From Diphasiastrum complanatum (taxonomy: Eukaryota; Streptophyta; Lycopodiopsida; Lycopodiales; Lycopodiaceae), in NCBI GenBank assembly GCA_029204225.1, contig CM055101.1:43475546-43539545 (forward strand): a stretch of DNA of 64,000 nucleotides. Direction: 5' to 3'. The translations under genes and the position numbers were made by a program. Of this stretch, positions 22,966-36,240 are shown in pieces. Positions within the stretch are counted from its first letter, which is position 1; each line of letters begins with the position of its first letter. The notes below the pieces were generated by a model. It made no database searches and was not told the DNA's origin. It saw nothing but the letters and a program-made list of their open reading frames with translations.

Positions 22966-23954
22966 AAGAGAAAAGTGAGACGCCATGACAGAGGAAGGAA
23001 AAACATTGATCTTTCATCTCTGGCTGAGTTCCTGCCCGACCTGAATGAAAAATCTAGGGATGCAAAGTCAGTCAAAGTATCAAAAGTCTTTCGGAACAAA
23101 GCTCGCCAAGAAGTTGTGTAAGTATTTCACTAGAACTAGAGTGTAAATTAACAACTACTTTGAAAGAGCTTGATACTAATCAAGCATGACAGAATGAGTA
23201 GTAGTAACTGTTGTGAAATTGATCAAGTTTGCGGCTTGTCATGGCATCTATCTTTTTGCTCATGTATGTGCATAACACTGCATATTAGCAGTGCCAGTTT
23301 CCATATGTATTATCATGAAGGGTTCTTGTCTAAACGTGGGCCTGAGATCTGCACAGCTTTTGTCCTTGTGTCTGTATCTTGAAAGAGTCGATCTCTGTGT
23401 TGGCTTATTCTGTCATGCCTATAAGACCTGGCAACTTAGGCTGGTGCTTTTTTTGTTTGGACACTAAAACACAAGCTTGCTACATTTGGTGTACGCTTAG
23501 AAAGCACATCATTTTTTCTTTCTAAGAATGATGGGCATCCTCATGCGAAGGTTCAATCGGGGAAAACTTTGAATAAGGGTGCTTTGCGTTCTATTTGCCC
23601 TTTACTCTTCTATCAAGATTGTCTGTGGGATTCTGTCAGAGTTTTCTATGGGTTACGGCAGACACTAAGCCTTTCTTTGTATATTGCTCGATTCTCGATA
23701 TGTTTTGTTCACTATGTTAGCAGAGTTCACAATCTTATTGTTTGTATTTCAGGGTCAAGGAGACCAAACAGCTTGCAGCTGTGCTTGCCCATACGGCATT
23801 TCAGTCTAATCCTTTTTCTGCAATACAACAGCATTTGATTAATACTCTTCCAAAACAAGCAGTTCCTGCAAAAAAGCCTGTGGCACCACACAAGAAAGAT
23901 AAAAAGCCAAAAAAGCACAAGACACCATTGGATGGACGTATGGATACGACATAA
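22966..23954 (+). CDS. SLX9-like ribosome biogenesis protein, last two exons
   Basis: Two exons splice in frame: 22966-23117 (acceptor CAACAG, donor GTAAGT) and 23753-23954 (acceptor ATTTCAG, stop TAA). The first encodes a basic stretch, then NIDLSSLAEFLPDLNE. The second encodes VKETKQLAAVLAHTAFQSNP and FSAIQQHLINTLP, then a Lys-rich tail. This matches the C-terminal half of the SLX9 family, nucleolar proteins known in yeast to act in pre-rRNA processing and small-subunit export. The N-terminal basic part is absent; its exon is either further upstream beyond the hAT remnant or lost. The intact frame across the intron suggests a functional gene. The family call rests on recalled motifs. Confidence 0.72.
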
Positions 23955-25777
23955 TCCTATCTATGGGAGTTTTACTGATCAAGTAGGATATGCATCACTG
24001 CCTCTTCCACATTTTGGTGATACTGGTAGCTTTATATATCTTATAAAGCTGATGGATTATACTCCTTTGTCACAAGCAATCCAGAGATCTCATGTGCCAC
24101 ACTACCACCTACCTACCTACCTTTGTTGCCGAGTAAGACATGGTTTCCTGTAGTCTTCTACCTTTCTTCCTGAAGTTTGCTCAGTCAGTGAGAGGAATAC
24201 AAGTAGATTAGATGGTCATGGTTTAAGAAGTATACTAATATTTATGAATTTTGTTACTCAAATTTTTAGCATTTTCTTGACCCCAACAACAGGGAAGGAG
24301 AGCAACCAAGAAATTTTTGTCGGTTGATTTCTTGTCTCCGGAGAGAGACAGCTAGTTTTGTATTTTTCAACTGGAATTTTGCTAGCACATGGCAGTCTTA
24401 ACTGTTGAAGGATTTAAACCAAATGTGTGATATGTCAATTTTATTTGGAAGGGTCTTTTACCTTTTATGTAATTCATAGATCTAGAGTTTGAGCTTCAAT
24501 CACAAGTGTTCCTCTTTTCTTGTTCTATTCCTGTATAACAGGTTTGCAAATGAACATTCAGCTGATCAGGAATTCATAAGTTGACTGGGACCAGTTATGA
24601 GAATTATCATACTGCCATAGTTCAAGTTCATTAATATTCTGCTAAATATCTTATATGCTGGCTTTACTTCATCATCTTATTTCAGAGAGTCCTTATAATC
24701 TATGAACTTAAGTATTCAATGTCCTCCACGATGGAAAATGTACTACTTTACACTGATATCAGCATGCAAGTATGTACAAGATATAAGCGTCGAGTTATCT
24801 ACATGCATAAGCTACTGTAAACCAGGTTTTGACCAGCCACAAACTTTCATTGAACACTACAATTTATTCATATCTTATATACTGGCTTGACTTCATCAAT
24901 CTTATGTCAGAGGTTAGTCCTTATCATCTACAAACTTCAGTATTCATTATTGTCCAGGATGTAAAGTGTTCTACTACTTTACACTTACATCAGCATGCAA
25001 GTATGTATGAGATTTGAGCTTCAAGTTTATCTGCAGGCATAAGCTACTGTTGGATCAATTCAAAAACCGCCGCTGACCACTGAAAACGAGTATTTCCACT
25101 GCAAGCCAAGGCAAGGATACACAGGCTGAAAATTACAAGAAACCAGATATGTTGAATACTTATATAGGATTGCGATGTGATTTTTTTCCTTGTGCATAAA
25201 AAACATTTGAGCTACTCTGGCTTACGGGCATCTCGATTGCATCAGATAAACTTATATGGTAACCAGCTTAGTACATAGGTGGATGTCAGATTCTCATAAA
25301 TACCTTTTAAAAGTTTAAATGTTAAAGGGAACATCCGGCCTTGTCTATGTACATGTCTTTTGAATTTACTACCCATCATAGTAGCAATTTGAGTATCTAG
25401 AAAATTGAAATGGACTGCAAAAGGCGTACAATAGGAACAATTTTCCCGGTTTCCTAAACCAGGATTATAGAACAGTTTTTTCAGAGCCTAGTAACTTGAA
25501 TATAGTCTTTTAACAAGGCATTAGACAAAATTGAGACAATTGTTAGTCAAGCTAGCTTATGTATAAGGTTGGTTCTATCAAACAAAAACCTTGTTTGGGC
25601 TCCCTTGCGCACAACTGGAATCAAATCCTAGATTTTGAGGTGAAGACATTATGAAGACTGTTTCATATATTTTCCCGTAGTTTTATTTTCTAATATGTCT
25701 ATGATTTATTTCTAAGGTTAGTCTTCTCAAGTAACAAAGTGGAAAACTATGAAAGGTTGCTCCTTTGAAGTTCAAAT
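23955..25777. other. Downstream of SLX9-like gene, non-coding
   Basis: AT-rich with no supported gene. It holds the 3' UTR of the SLX9-like gene and an imperfect duplication at 24645-25050. Confidence 0.45.
24645..25050. repeat. Imperfect tandem duplication, offset about 224 bp
   Basis: Copy 1 (about 24645-24818) and copy 2 (about 24869-25050) share CTTATAT(G/A)CTGGCTT, TACTACTTTACACT, ATCAGCATGCAAGTATGTA and GCATAAGCTACTGT in the same order. They differ at many sites, so the duplication is old. Confidence 0.75.
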
Positions 25778-26511
25778 TGTTAGAAGTCAGTATTTGTCTT
25801 ATTTGTCCTTTAATGGAGATTCCTCTATTGATGCTCTGACTGCGAAGTCGAGGTACCAGAAAGTACACCCTGGACGGTTGTCAGGGGTCATCAGAGTTTA
25901 TTTTCTCCCTGGGTGGAATCTTTTGAAGAGATAGCATGGTGAGTATAGAGGAATCTCCAGGCTTGGATTGCGTGACTTCATGGGGTTAATGCCATATTTA
26001 ATGAAGTTGGGGCAATGTATATGGTTTTGAGGACCCAAGGAGCATATTTTTAACTTTTGGTCAATGTGCTCAAGTTTGAAGGGGCCCAACTCATAATGGG
26101 GGGTCCATGGGGCAAGTGATCTTCTTCTCCAATTAGCACTTGGTTGTCCAATGCCAAGGCTTTTCATTTGCTTTTGTAACTCCTATGTAACATGGCTCTT
26201 GGCTGTTGGCTTTTGGATATTCACATTGGAAACCATTGGCCTCTATCTCTACTAGTATAAGTAGGTGCTCTCTTTCTGCTGAAGAGTAGAGAAAGGGCTC
26301 GAAGAGGCTGAAGAGGAGGAAGAGCCTGAAGAGGCTGGAGAGACTAGAGAGAGTGGCAATGCTTATGTACATACATTCTTTGTATAGAGATTTGTTTCCA
26401 TTGATATCCTAGTTTGCTTCCACTAGTATGCATAATTTGTGATTGTTCATAAAACATTAATCACTTAATTCATTATGAATGTTTTCGCTTCTAGTTCACC
26501 TTGAATTCCGA
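25778..26511 (+). repeat. 5' LTR
   Basis: Begins TGTTAGAAGTCA and contains a TATA-like CTAGTATAAGTAGG and the AG-rich stretch after it. It closes with TTCACCTTGAATTCCGA, followed by a degenerate primer site. It is highly similar to 28815-29562 across its length. Confidence 0.8.
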
Positions 26512-28654
26512 ATGGGTATCATAGAGGTTCATAGGTTACATGATCAACATTCATAGCCTCTACATCTTGAAGATTATTATGCATAATTGAAGGTAGGTAG
26601 ATGGGCGATTTTCTTCCAGCAAATGGAGTTTTTGAAGAGTGCATTTTTTAGCAGATTGGGCCCACGTTACAATGTCTTTGTGAGCAAATTTGATGTAGAT
26701 TTATTGGCACATTTTCCAAACAAGGAGCATATTTCTAGGCAGATTGGGTGCAAATCTCCTTCACTATAGGCACATTTTTCACCTATTTTGGACGGTTTTT
26801 TTGACACTGTTAGTTGCTGGTTTTCTACTGGCAGGTCACTGTTTTTCAAACTTTTTTGATCACTGTTTTTCAAACTTTTTTTATCGCTGTTTTTTTTCTC
26901 AGATCTATTGTTCATTTTTCAGCTAGCCAGCAGAGAAAATTTGTGATATAATAGGTGAATTTAGTTGCATTTGTGAACAAGTTTTCATTGTTTTAGCGCT
27001 AGAAATTAGTGAGATGTTGGATTTTTTTCAAAAGCTTGGATGCTATTAATACTCTTCTACAAACTTTTTCGAATGAATAGGGTCTCTCTGAAATGAAATT
27101 TCAGAATTCTATACAAGGGTTCTTGGCCACAAGAGCTGGAAATTTTTGTGTCTGCGAAGGGTCTGTTGGATTTTCCCATCTTTTTTTCACTGGGAGCCTT
27201 CTCACTGGCACTTAGACTGTGAACTAACTCTCGCAAGCTTCTCTGTGTCCTGGTCTCACTGAGATGGAACTGTAGAGAGCTCTGCGAGAGTTCTTACGGA
27301 TATATGGATTTTTTTGGTTTTTACAAGGGATCTTTAGCATACATAATAATCTGTGCTTTCCAATTATTCTTCTTTCATAAGTTGTTTATAATTGATTCAT
27401 GTGTATTTGTTGTCCATGCTTGTTTGAAAATGCAAACATTAATGAGTGCAAATTTAAGTGATGAATTGGATTCCTATTGAATCTTGTGTAACTTTTTGGG
27501 TGATTTCTAAAAGAGGGACATATATATATGTGTTTTTAGCATGAATTATGGTTCTCTACACTTTAGAATCATGTTGGGAATTTATTTTCTTAAAGAATGA
27601 GAAGTTTCCTACCATTTTCAAGTTACATTTTTAAGAATTCATCACGCTGGAATTCGTTTTCTCTTTTATAGAATTGGCTTTTTAGATCGGTTCTACAATC
27701 ATCTTTACATAGAGAATTGTGCATCAATAATGTTGGCCTTTTTGCCACGTCTTAAATTTCTATTTTGATGTGATAATCTTGTTGGGGAGATTGCATTTTG
27801 GATCTTATTCTTGTGAACAAAGAGAGAAAGTATTAAGTCATTTATTCCTTGTCATACATTTGATTTCCTATTTAGAATTTGGATACTAATGAGCATTTTT
27901 TAATGTATAAGACAGGTACACATCATAAGAGAGAAATTTGGTGGAACACAATTCCATTGTTTGATCTGTTAGCAGGTGGTCCTAAAGAAGAAGAGTGTGG
28001 AACAAGTTAGCCAAAGCTGTGTTTTGTTGGTGCATTTATCGGTTTAGCTATGTTATTACAGAATAAGCAAAAACATTCCATATCTGGAGTTCGATCTCAA
28101 GTAGCTCTCCATGAAGTCTACTGCCATAGATTAGTCGAGATCTACTAATTTCAATAGTAGTCCTGTTTTTATGCTAAAGACTAAATCAGATGCATGTACA
28201 AAATGAAGGATTTTAGAACCATCGACACCAGCTTAATTCCTGAATCTGCTCTCATAAGTCACAAGGTGACATTAATCCTCATTTCAAAATTATTGCAATT
28301 AAGCTTGATGAAAACACAATGTTGTAAAGAATGTTACTTTTGAAGTGTGAAACTTGGGAACTTATGGAGCCTCCAAAGTCCATGAAGGCAAAATTGGGTT
28401 TTGTTATCTGGTTGGTCATTGGTTTTGAGACGTCAACTTGGAGTTACTTGAAGGTTATGTTATAAAGAAAGAAGTACCCTGGGCACGACAGACTGGAGGC
28501 AATTTTTTTGGCTACATTTTTTTTGGAGTACTGCAGTTTCTTCCTTATGCTTCGAGAAAGTATTATATTTTTTATGGATTGAGAGATTCTAACTGGCAGT
28601 TGAGCACATATCTCTTGCTGCTTGGGAACCTTTTTTTTTTATGACTTATTCTTT
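26512..28654. other. Interior of the LTR element, no coding remnant recognised
   Basis: AT-rich. Short repeats of CACTGTTTTTCAAACTTTTT near 26838-26885 and paired 'ctctgagat' statements around 27230-27290 are the only structure seen. Confidence 0.4.
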
Positions 28655-28775
28655 ACAGGTAGCTGTGACAAATTCATTGAAAGTGAGAAAAAGTCACTAA
28701 GCGTAGAGTTTGAGATGAAGGACCTCGGGGACCTACACTATTACTTGGGAATTGAGGTCTGGAGACAGCCAAGAA
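28655..28775 (+). pseudogene. Copia reverse transcriptase fragment
   Basis: The frame gives SVEFEMKDLGDLHYYLGIEV, the block that follows the YVDD box in copia RTs by about 40 residues. Nothing of the polymerase remains on either side. Confidence 0.75.
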
Positions 28776-28814
28776 CCTTTGATGGGGGTAAAACAAAATT
28801 AAATTTGTGGAGTG

Positions 28815-29562
28815 TGTTAGAAGTCACTATTTGTCTTATTTGTCCTTTGATGGAGATTCCTCTGTTGATGCTCTGACTGCGAAGTCGAGGTACTAGAAGG
28901 TACACCATGGATAGCTGTCACGGGGTCATCAGAGTTTATTTTCTCTCTGGGTGGAATCTTCTCAAGAGATAGCATGGCAATCGCGTATAGAGGAATCCCC
29001 AGGCTTGGATTGCGTGACTTCATGGGGTTAATGCCATATGTAATGAAGTTGGGGCAATGTATATGGTTTTGAGGACCCAAGGAGCATTTTTGAAATTTTT
29101 GGTCCATGTACTCAAGTTTGGAGGGGCCTAACTCATAATGGGGGGTCCATGGGGCAAGTGATCTTCTTTTCCAATTAGCACTTGATTGTCCAATGCCAAG
29201 GCTTTTCATTTGCTTTTGTAACTCATATGTAACATGGCTCTTGGTTGTTGGCTTTTGGATATTCCACATTGGGAACCATTGGCCTTTGGATTTCTCTATC
29301 TCTACTAGTATAAATAGGCGCCCTCTTTCTGCTGGAGAGTAGAGAAAGAGCCCGACGAGTCTAAAGAGGAGGAAGAGCTTGAAGAGGCTGGAGAGACTTG
29401 AGAGAGAGGCTGCTTATGTACATACATTCTTTGTAAAGAAATTTGTCTCCATTGATATCCTACTTTGCTTCCACTAGTATGCATAGTTTGTGATTGTTCA
29501 TAGAACATTAATCACTTAATTCATTGTGAATATTTCCACTTCTAGTTCACCTTGAATTTCGA
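28815..29562 (+). repeat. 3' LTR
   Basis: Begins TGTTAGAAGTCA like the upstream LTR. It is preceded by a purine-leaning stretch (GATGGGGGTAAAAC about 40 bases upstream). TATA-like CTAGTATAAATAGG lies near 29305. Confidence 0.8.
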
Positions 29563-31269
<1,707 letters not shown>

Positions 31270-31298
31270 TCACATAGTTACCTTTGACAAGTCAAAAC

Positions 31299-31462
31299 TG
31301 TGAAGAATTGAAAAAGACTATCTATGTTAGATATAGAGGTCTTATGTTTTTTATATCAAAGATAGATCTTGAATCTCAATCTAGTCTTGATCTTGGTGCA
31401 TCTACACACCTTAGGAGATCACAAGTACATGTTGTGGACATTCCACACGTGTGAAATCTACA
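31299..31462 (+). repeat. 5' LTR with internal deletion (164 bp)
   Basis: Starts TGTGAAGAATTGAAAAAG and ends GTGTGAAATCTACA, exactly the ends of the 724-bp reversed LTR at 42875-43598. About 560 bases of the middle are gone. The joint TATATCAAAGATAG combines the two flanks through a shared ATCAA, suggesting a microhomology-mediated deletion. Confidence 0.8.
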
Positions 31463-31474
31463 TGGTATCAGAGC
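31463..31474 (+). promoter_or_regulatory. Primer-binding site (tRNA-Met type)
   Basis: TGGTATCAGAGC lies immediately after the LTR end CA. It is the site for priming minus-strand DNA synthesis by initiator tRNA-Met in plant copia elements. Confidence 0.9.
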
Positions 31475-32289
31475 CTACCTAAGGTTACCATACATTTTTA
31501 TCCATTTAAGTGAAAATTACTCATCAATCTTGAACTAGAAATTGTCAAGATCCATTTTTCTAGCTACCTTGTTCAATTTTGGATCAAAAGAGATCAAAAG
31601 GACATTGATTGGGTCTGACCTGGTACTGTACGGAATCAGGTGCTCGGACACGTGTGAGGAACATCCAATTTCAGTTTGGGAGTTCTCTCTCATGCTTGAT
31701 CCATTTATCTTGCTTGATAGCTTGTTTTGAAGCTTTTTTTGCTAGTTTCTGATGCAATCAGTTTCATTCCATTTGGTTGAGCCAATCAGAAGTTATGAGC
31801 TTTTGAAGAGGGTTAGGTAGGACACCTAGACCTGGATGGACACATTTGGTTTGGTCAAGAGATTGCTTGGTTGTTCCAAAATTACAGTTGAATGCTTACC
31901 AATCTCATCTATATGTGATCTAGGCACTGTTTTGAGATCTTAGCCATTTTGTTTCATGCAATATCATTGTATTTGAGTCAAATTTGGTTTCTTAGTGTAC
32001 TTCACACATGCTAAGAGTGTTTGATCCTAACTTTGCCCATACTCCATCATTTGATGTGAAATAGATCTTGTTTTAGAGAGATTTGTGTATCTTGTGAGAA
32101 TCAATTCACAAATAGTTGCAAGATCTTTCATAGGAGGAGATAGTTCTCCATTATTGGATCCTATTGAGAGTGTGTAGCAACATTTATTGTTCATCATTTG
32201 AGTTTTCTTCACTTCAAATGTCTTCAATGGGGTCATCCTTGTTGGAACCAAGTGAAAGATTGTCTACTTCAAACTATTCAATTTGAAAA

Positions 32290-35200
32290 ATGAGGATGGA
32301 GTCCATCTTGATCCTTCAAGACGTGATGGACATAGTTCTTGGCCTTGAAGAAGAACCACAAGTTCTTCAAGAGGTTCAAAAATACAAAAAGAGAGCTAGG
32401 ATGGCTCTCCACTACATTAAGATGAATGTCTCTAATGAGATATTGAGGGAGATAGTTACTTGTACAACAGCTAAAGAAGCTTGGGATTGTCTCAAGACTA
32501 TCTATGAGGCTAAGAATACCTCTAGGCTTCTCACTCTTAGGAATCAAATCTTTCAAAGTAGCCAAAAGAGTGATGAGAGTGCATCTAGTTATGTTTTGAG
32601 AGTAAAAGATATTCATAGAGAGCTTGCTTGTATTGGTGATTCCATCAATCAAAATGAGCTAGTTCAAGTCATTCTCAATGGCTTGAGAAGTGAATTTGAT
32701 AATCTTGTCCAATCCTATGCCATTAAGGAGGAGCTACCAAGTTTGGAGGCTCTCCAAAGTGTGCTAATTTCAGAAGAATCAAGACAAGAGTATAAGCTCT
32801 TGAGGATGGACAAGCTTTCTCTCACTCATAATGATGGCAAAGCTCTTTTTGCCAAGGATAAGCACAAAGAGAGGAGCAAGAACCAACATCAACAATCCTC
32901 AAGCAAGGACAAAGTCAAATCCAAAGACAAAGATGAGGAGGAAGATGATTCCTCTAATGCTTCATCATCCAAGCTCAAGAAGAAGAAGATCAAGTGCTTT
33001 TATTGTGGCAAGAAAGGCCATTATGCCACCAATTGCTTCAAGAAGAAGAATCAGCTCAAGCAAGCCAACATTACCAATGAGAAGGAAGACACTATTGCAA
33101 GTGAAGGAGAGGGATCTCTTATGGTCTCTAGTTTCTCATCTACTCATTTCAAGAAGGACGGCCTATGGTATATTGATAGTGGAGCCTCTTCACATATGTG
33201 TAGCTCCAAGGACTCTTTCTCTTCTATTGCACCTTATGATGGAGTCAAGACATCAATATACACTGCAAATGATTTTGAATGTCCTATTGAAGGCATAGGG
33301 AACATTCCCTTGAAGCTTGCATCCACTAAACTTCTTTCTCTCTCTAAAGTTCTTTATGTACCTAAGCTTACTAAGAATCTCATTAGTGTTGGCCAATTGC
33401 TTGATAATGGCCTTGATGTAAAATTCAATGTTGATACTTGCACTATTAAGAAGAATGATGAGATACTTGCATTAGGATCTAGATTTGGAGGCATCTATAA
33501 ACTAGATCCAAATGAGTATGTGAATGCTTGTAATGTTGCTCTTGTGAACAAGCTCTCTATGGAGGAATTATGGCATAGGAGGTTGGGACATCCCAACTAC
33601 AAATCCATGCTCTCTATGATCAAAGAGGTCAAAGCTATTGGCTTGCCAAAGTCATTCTCCAAGAAGATCAAGCCTTGTGAGGCTTGTGCTATTGCTAAAT
33701 CTCACAAAAAGCCATTTACAAGATTTTCTATCAAAAGCAAGCATCCTTTGGAGTTAATCCACTCGGATGTGCATTTCTCATCAACTATAAGCAAGGGAGG
33801 AGCCACTTGTTTTGTTACTTTCATTGATGATTTCACAAGATTCACTTGGATATATCTTCTTGCTTCTAAATCTATGGTGTTTGATCATTTCCTTATTTTC
33901 AAAGCTTATGTAGAGAAGCAATTCTCATTCAAGATTAAAGCTTTTAGATGTGATGGAGGTGGTGAATATATCTCCAATAAATTTCATGATTTTTGTGAGC
34001 TTGAAGGCATAAAAAGGGAGTTCTCTTGTGCCTACTCTCCATCTCAAAATGGAGTGGCCGAGAGAAAGAATAGATCTCTATGTGAATGTGCAAAATCTAT
34101 GAGAATTGAGGCATCTTTTCCCAAAGATTTTTGGGGAGAAGCCATTAATTGTGCAAATTATCTTTGCAATAGGCTCCCACATATAGCTCTTGGAGGAAAG
34201 TCACCATATGAAATATTATATTTGAAGAAGCCTAAGGTTGATCACCTTAGAGTTTTTGGATGCATATGCTTTTCCCATATTCCCTTGGAAACAAGGAAGA
34301 AGGAAGATCCTAGTGCATGCAAAGGGATCATGGTTGGATACTCATCCACCAAGAAGGCCTATAGAGTGTTTGTACTCTCTACTTCTCAAGTTATTGAAAG
34401 TAGAAATGTTGTCTTTCATGAAGATCAACACTTATCTTTTGAAGAGGCCGAGATCAAGAAGTCTATGGATGCATCACCTATTATTGATTTTGAAGACAAT
34501 TATGATGTGATCGGGTCGAGATTTGAAGAAGACTCTCCTCGGATTTTCTCACCAAGAAGATCCATGAGAGATAGATCCGAGCCTAAGAGGCTCTCATATG
34601 TTGACAAAGGCAAACAAGTGGATCTTGATTCCACTAATTATGTTATTTATGTCTCTCATGAAGAGCCAAAGAATGTACAAGAGGCACTCAATACCAAGGA
34701 GTGGTATGATGCCATGAAGCAAGAGTATGATGCATTGATCACCAACAATACTTGGGAGCTTGTGGATCCTCCATCCAACAAGCATGTGATTGGTTGCAAG
34801 TGGGTATTTTGGATCAAGTTCAATTATGATGGCACCATCAACAAGTATAAAGAAAGATTATGTGCCAAAGGATTTGCTCAAATCCATGGCCTTGATTATG
34901 AGGAGACCTTTGCACCCGTTGCAAAGATGGTGACAATAAGAATTCTTATTTTTCTTGCTTGTTTCTTTAAGTGGAAGGTGTTCCAATTAGATGTATCCAA
35001 TGCTTTTCTAAATGGTTATCTTGAGGAGGAGATTTATATGGAACAACCTCAAGGATTCATCAAGGATGAGTCCAAAGTGTGCTTGCTCTTCAAAAGTCGT
35101 TATAAACTCAAGCAAGCACCAAGATCATGGTATTCAAGATTTAATTCTTTTCTTATCTCACTAGAATTTACTCTTAGTGACTATGATCCTTCCATGTATC

Positions 35201-35664
35201 TAAAGTTTGTTGATAGCAATATTGTCATTCTTCTAATTTATGTTGATGACATTATTCTTTGTGGAAGTTGTATCAAGCTAGTTGATGAAACTAAGCTAGC
35301 ACTTGGATGTGAGTTTAAAATGCAAGATCTAGGAGAGATACATTACATACTAGGCCTAGAAATTGATTTTTATGAAAATCATGTCTTTATATGCCAATCT
35401 AGATATGCTCACTCTATGCTGAAAAATTTTCATATGGAAAATTCTAAGAGCATAGGTACTCCAATGGAGCAAATTGTAAAAGATCCTAATAAAGGTGATG
35501 AAAGATCCTTTGAGGACATCACACTTTTTAGGAGTCTTGTAGGCTCCTTGATTTGGCTTACCATTACTATGTCTGATCTAAGTTTTTGTGTGCACAAATT
35601 GAGTCAATTTATGCAAGATCCTAAGATCCATCATTGGAAAATATTTCCATATTTGGCATATTGA
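32290..35664 (+). CDS. Copia gag-pol polyprotein, C-terminally truncated
   Basis: One open frame of 1,124 residues. Gag (about 1-235) ends in a CCHC knuckle CFYCGKKGHYATNC (236-249). Protease has DSGASSHM with Asp at 296. Integrase has an HHCC zinc site (LWHRRLGHPN at 427; Cys 463 and 466) and a D-D-35-E triad at D493, D555 and E591, in CDGGGEY and NGVAERKNR. Reverse transcriptase has D901 in QLDVSNAFLNG and YVDD at 984-987. The frame then reaches SQFMQDPKIHHWK and diverges into seven unrelated residues before a stop, so RNase H is absent. The ATG at 32290 fits gag, though the usual first residues differ. The open frame implies recent insertion, yet mobilisation would need RNase H and a 3' LTR from elsewhere. 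Confidence 0.93.
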   Translation: MRMESILILQDVMDIVLGLEEEPQVLQEVQKYKKRARMALHYIKMNVSNEILREIVTCTTAKEAWDCLKTIYEAKNTSRLLTLRNQIFQSSQKSDESASSYVLRVKDIHRELACIGDSINQNELVQVILNGLRSEFDNLVQSYAIKEELPSLEALQSVLISEESRQEYKLLRMDKLSLTHNDGKALFAKDKHKERSKNQHQQSSSKDKVKSKDKDEEEDDSSNASSSKLKKKKIKCFYCGKKGHYATNCFKKKNQLKQANITNEKEDTIASEGEGSLMVSSFSSTHFKKDGLWYIDSGASSHMCSSKDSFSSIAPYDGVKTSIYTANDFECPIEGIGNIPLKLASTKLLSLSKVLYVPKLTKNLISVGQLLDNGLDVKFNVDTCTIKKNDEILALGSRFGGIYKLDPNEYVNACNVALVNKLSMEELWHRRLGHPNYKSMLSMIKEVKAIGLPKSFSKKIKPCEACAIAKSHKKPFTRFSIKSKHPLELIHSDVHFSSTISKGGATCFVTFIDDFTRFTWIYLLASKSMVFDHFLIFKAYVEKQFSFKIKAFRCDGGGEYISNKFHDFCELEGIKREFSCAYSPSQNGVAERKNRSLCECAKSMRIEASFPKDFWGEAINCANYLCNRLPHIALGGKSPYEILYLKKPKVDHLRVFGCICFSHIPLETRKKEDPSACKGIMVGYSSTKKAYRVFVLSTSQVIESRNVVFHEDQHLSFEEAEIKKSMDASPIIDFEDNYDVIGSRFEEDSPRIFSPRRSMRDRSEPKRLSYVDKGKQVDLDSTNYVIYVSHEEPKNVQEALNTKEWYDAMKQEYDALITNNTWELVDPPSNKHVIGCKWVFWIKFNYDGTINKYKERLCAKGFAQIHGLDYEETFAPVAKMVTIRILIFLACFFKWKVFQLDVSNAFLNGYLEEEIYMEQPQGFIKDESKVCLLFKSRYKLKQAPRSWYSRFNSFLISLEFTLSDYDPSMYLKFVDSNIVILLIYVDDIILCGSCIKLVDETKLALGCEFKMQDLGEIHYILGLEIDFYENHVFICQSRYAHSMLKNFHMENSKSIGTPMEQIVKDPNKGDERSFEDITLFRSLVGSLIWLTITMSDLSFCVHKLSQFMQDPKIHHWKIFPYLAY

Positions 35665-36240
35665 GGCCAAAACTTGTTTTAGACTTAGAGGTTGACTTTT
35701 CAAAGTTCATTAGTCTAAATTTCATTTGAATAAACACTTTTTGAAAGTGTGGGAAAGTTAGAATGCGAGTTTGAGTAGATTCAATTTGAATAGTTGGGTA
35801 CATTGAATCTAGACCCAAGATTAGTAGGGTTAGCATTTTGGTGGGAAAGCCAAGTGGCCAAATAGGGTTTGGACCTATTATAAAAGGATGTAACTCATGG
35901 AGAGAGCAATCTTCTCTCTTCTCTATCTCATTTCATGCTTATACATGGTTCTCTTGGGTTCTACTATCCATTGGTGCACTATCTTGGTGATTGCTTGCAA
36001 TTCTATGCTTAGAATGATCTATATTTGTGAAATACAGTAGCTTGCTGGTTTTGTACAGACAGCAACAGTACATAATTATTTCATTCAATTTTGATCAAGT
36101 TCTATTAGTGTTTGCATCTCAAATTGTGTGTAGATGCTGATTTTTCTACATTGGTAAAATTGGTAGTGTATTTCTCTTTCTAACCAAGATCATTCAAGTA
36201 GATTGGATCTTAAGGATCTGAAATCTTTCACGGAAACCAT
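35665..36240. repeat. LTR-like stretch downstream of the truncated copia ORF
   Basis: Non-coding, with a TATA-like TATTATAAAAGG at about 35877 followed by a CT-rich stretch (TTCTCTCTTCTCTATC), as in many copia LTRs. It is not the same family as the 5' LTR at 31299. No partner was found in the window, so the call is tentative. Confidence 0.35.

Larger units (their letters stand above)
25778..29562 (+). mobile_element. LTR retroelement with near-empty interior
   Basis: Two direct ~740-bp repeats (25778-26511 and 28815-29562) flank about 2.3 kb. A degenerate primer-site-like TGGGTATCATAGAG follows the first repeat. Only a short copia RT fragment is left just before the second repeat. Either an autonomous copia element lost its coding region or this is a non-autonomous family. 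No clear 5-bp target duplication was found because the 3' LTR edges are not certain. Confidence 0.7.
31299..35664 (+). mobile_element. Ty1/copia element with open gag-pol, 3' truncated
   Basis: Contains a shortened 5' LTR (31299-31462), a perfect primer site (31463-31474), an 815-base leader and a single 1,124-codon gag-pol frame. The polyprotein stops within the segment that precedes RNase H, and no 3' LTR of this family follows. The matching full-length LTR of the family lies reversed at 42875-43598. Confidence 0.88.
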
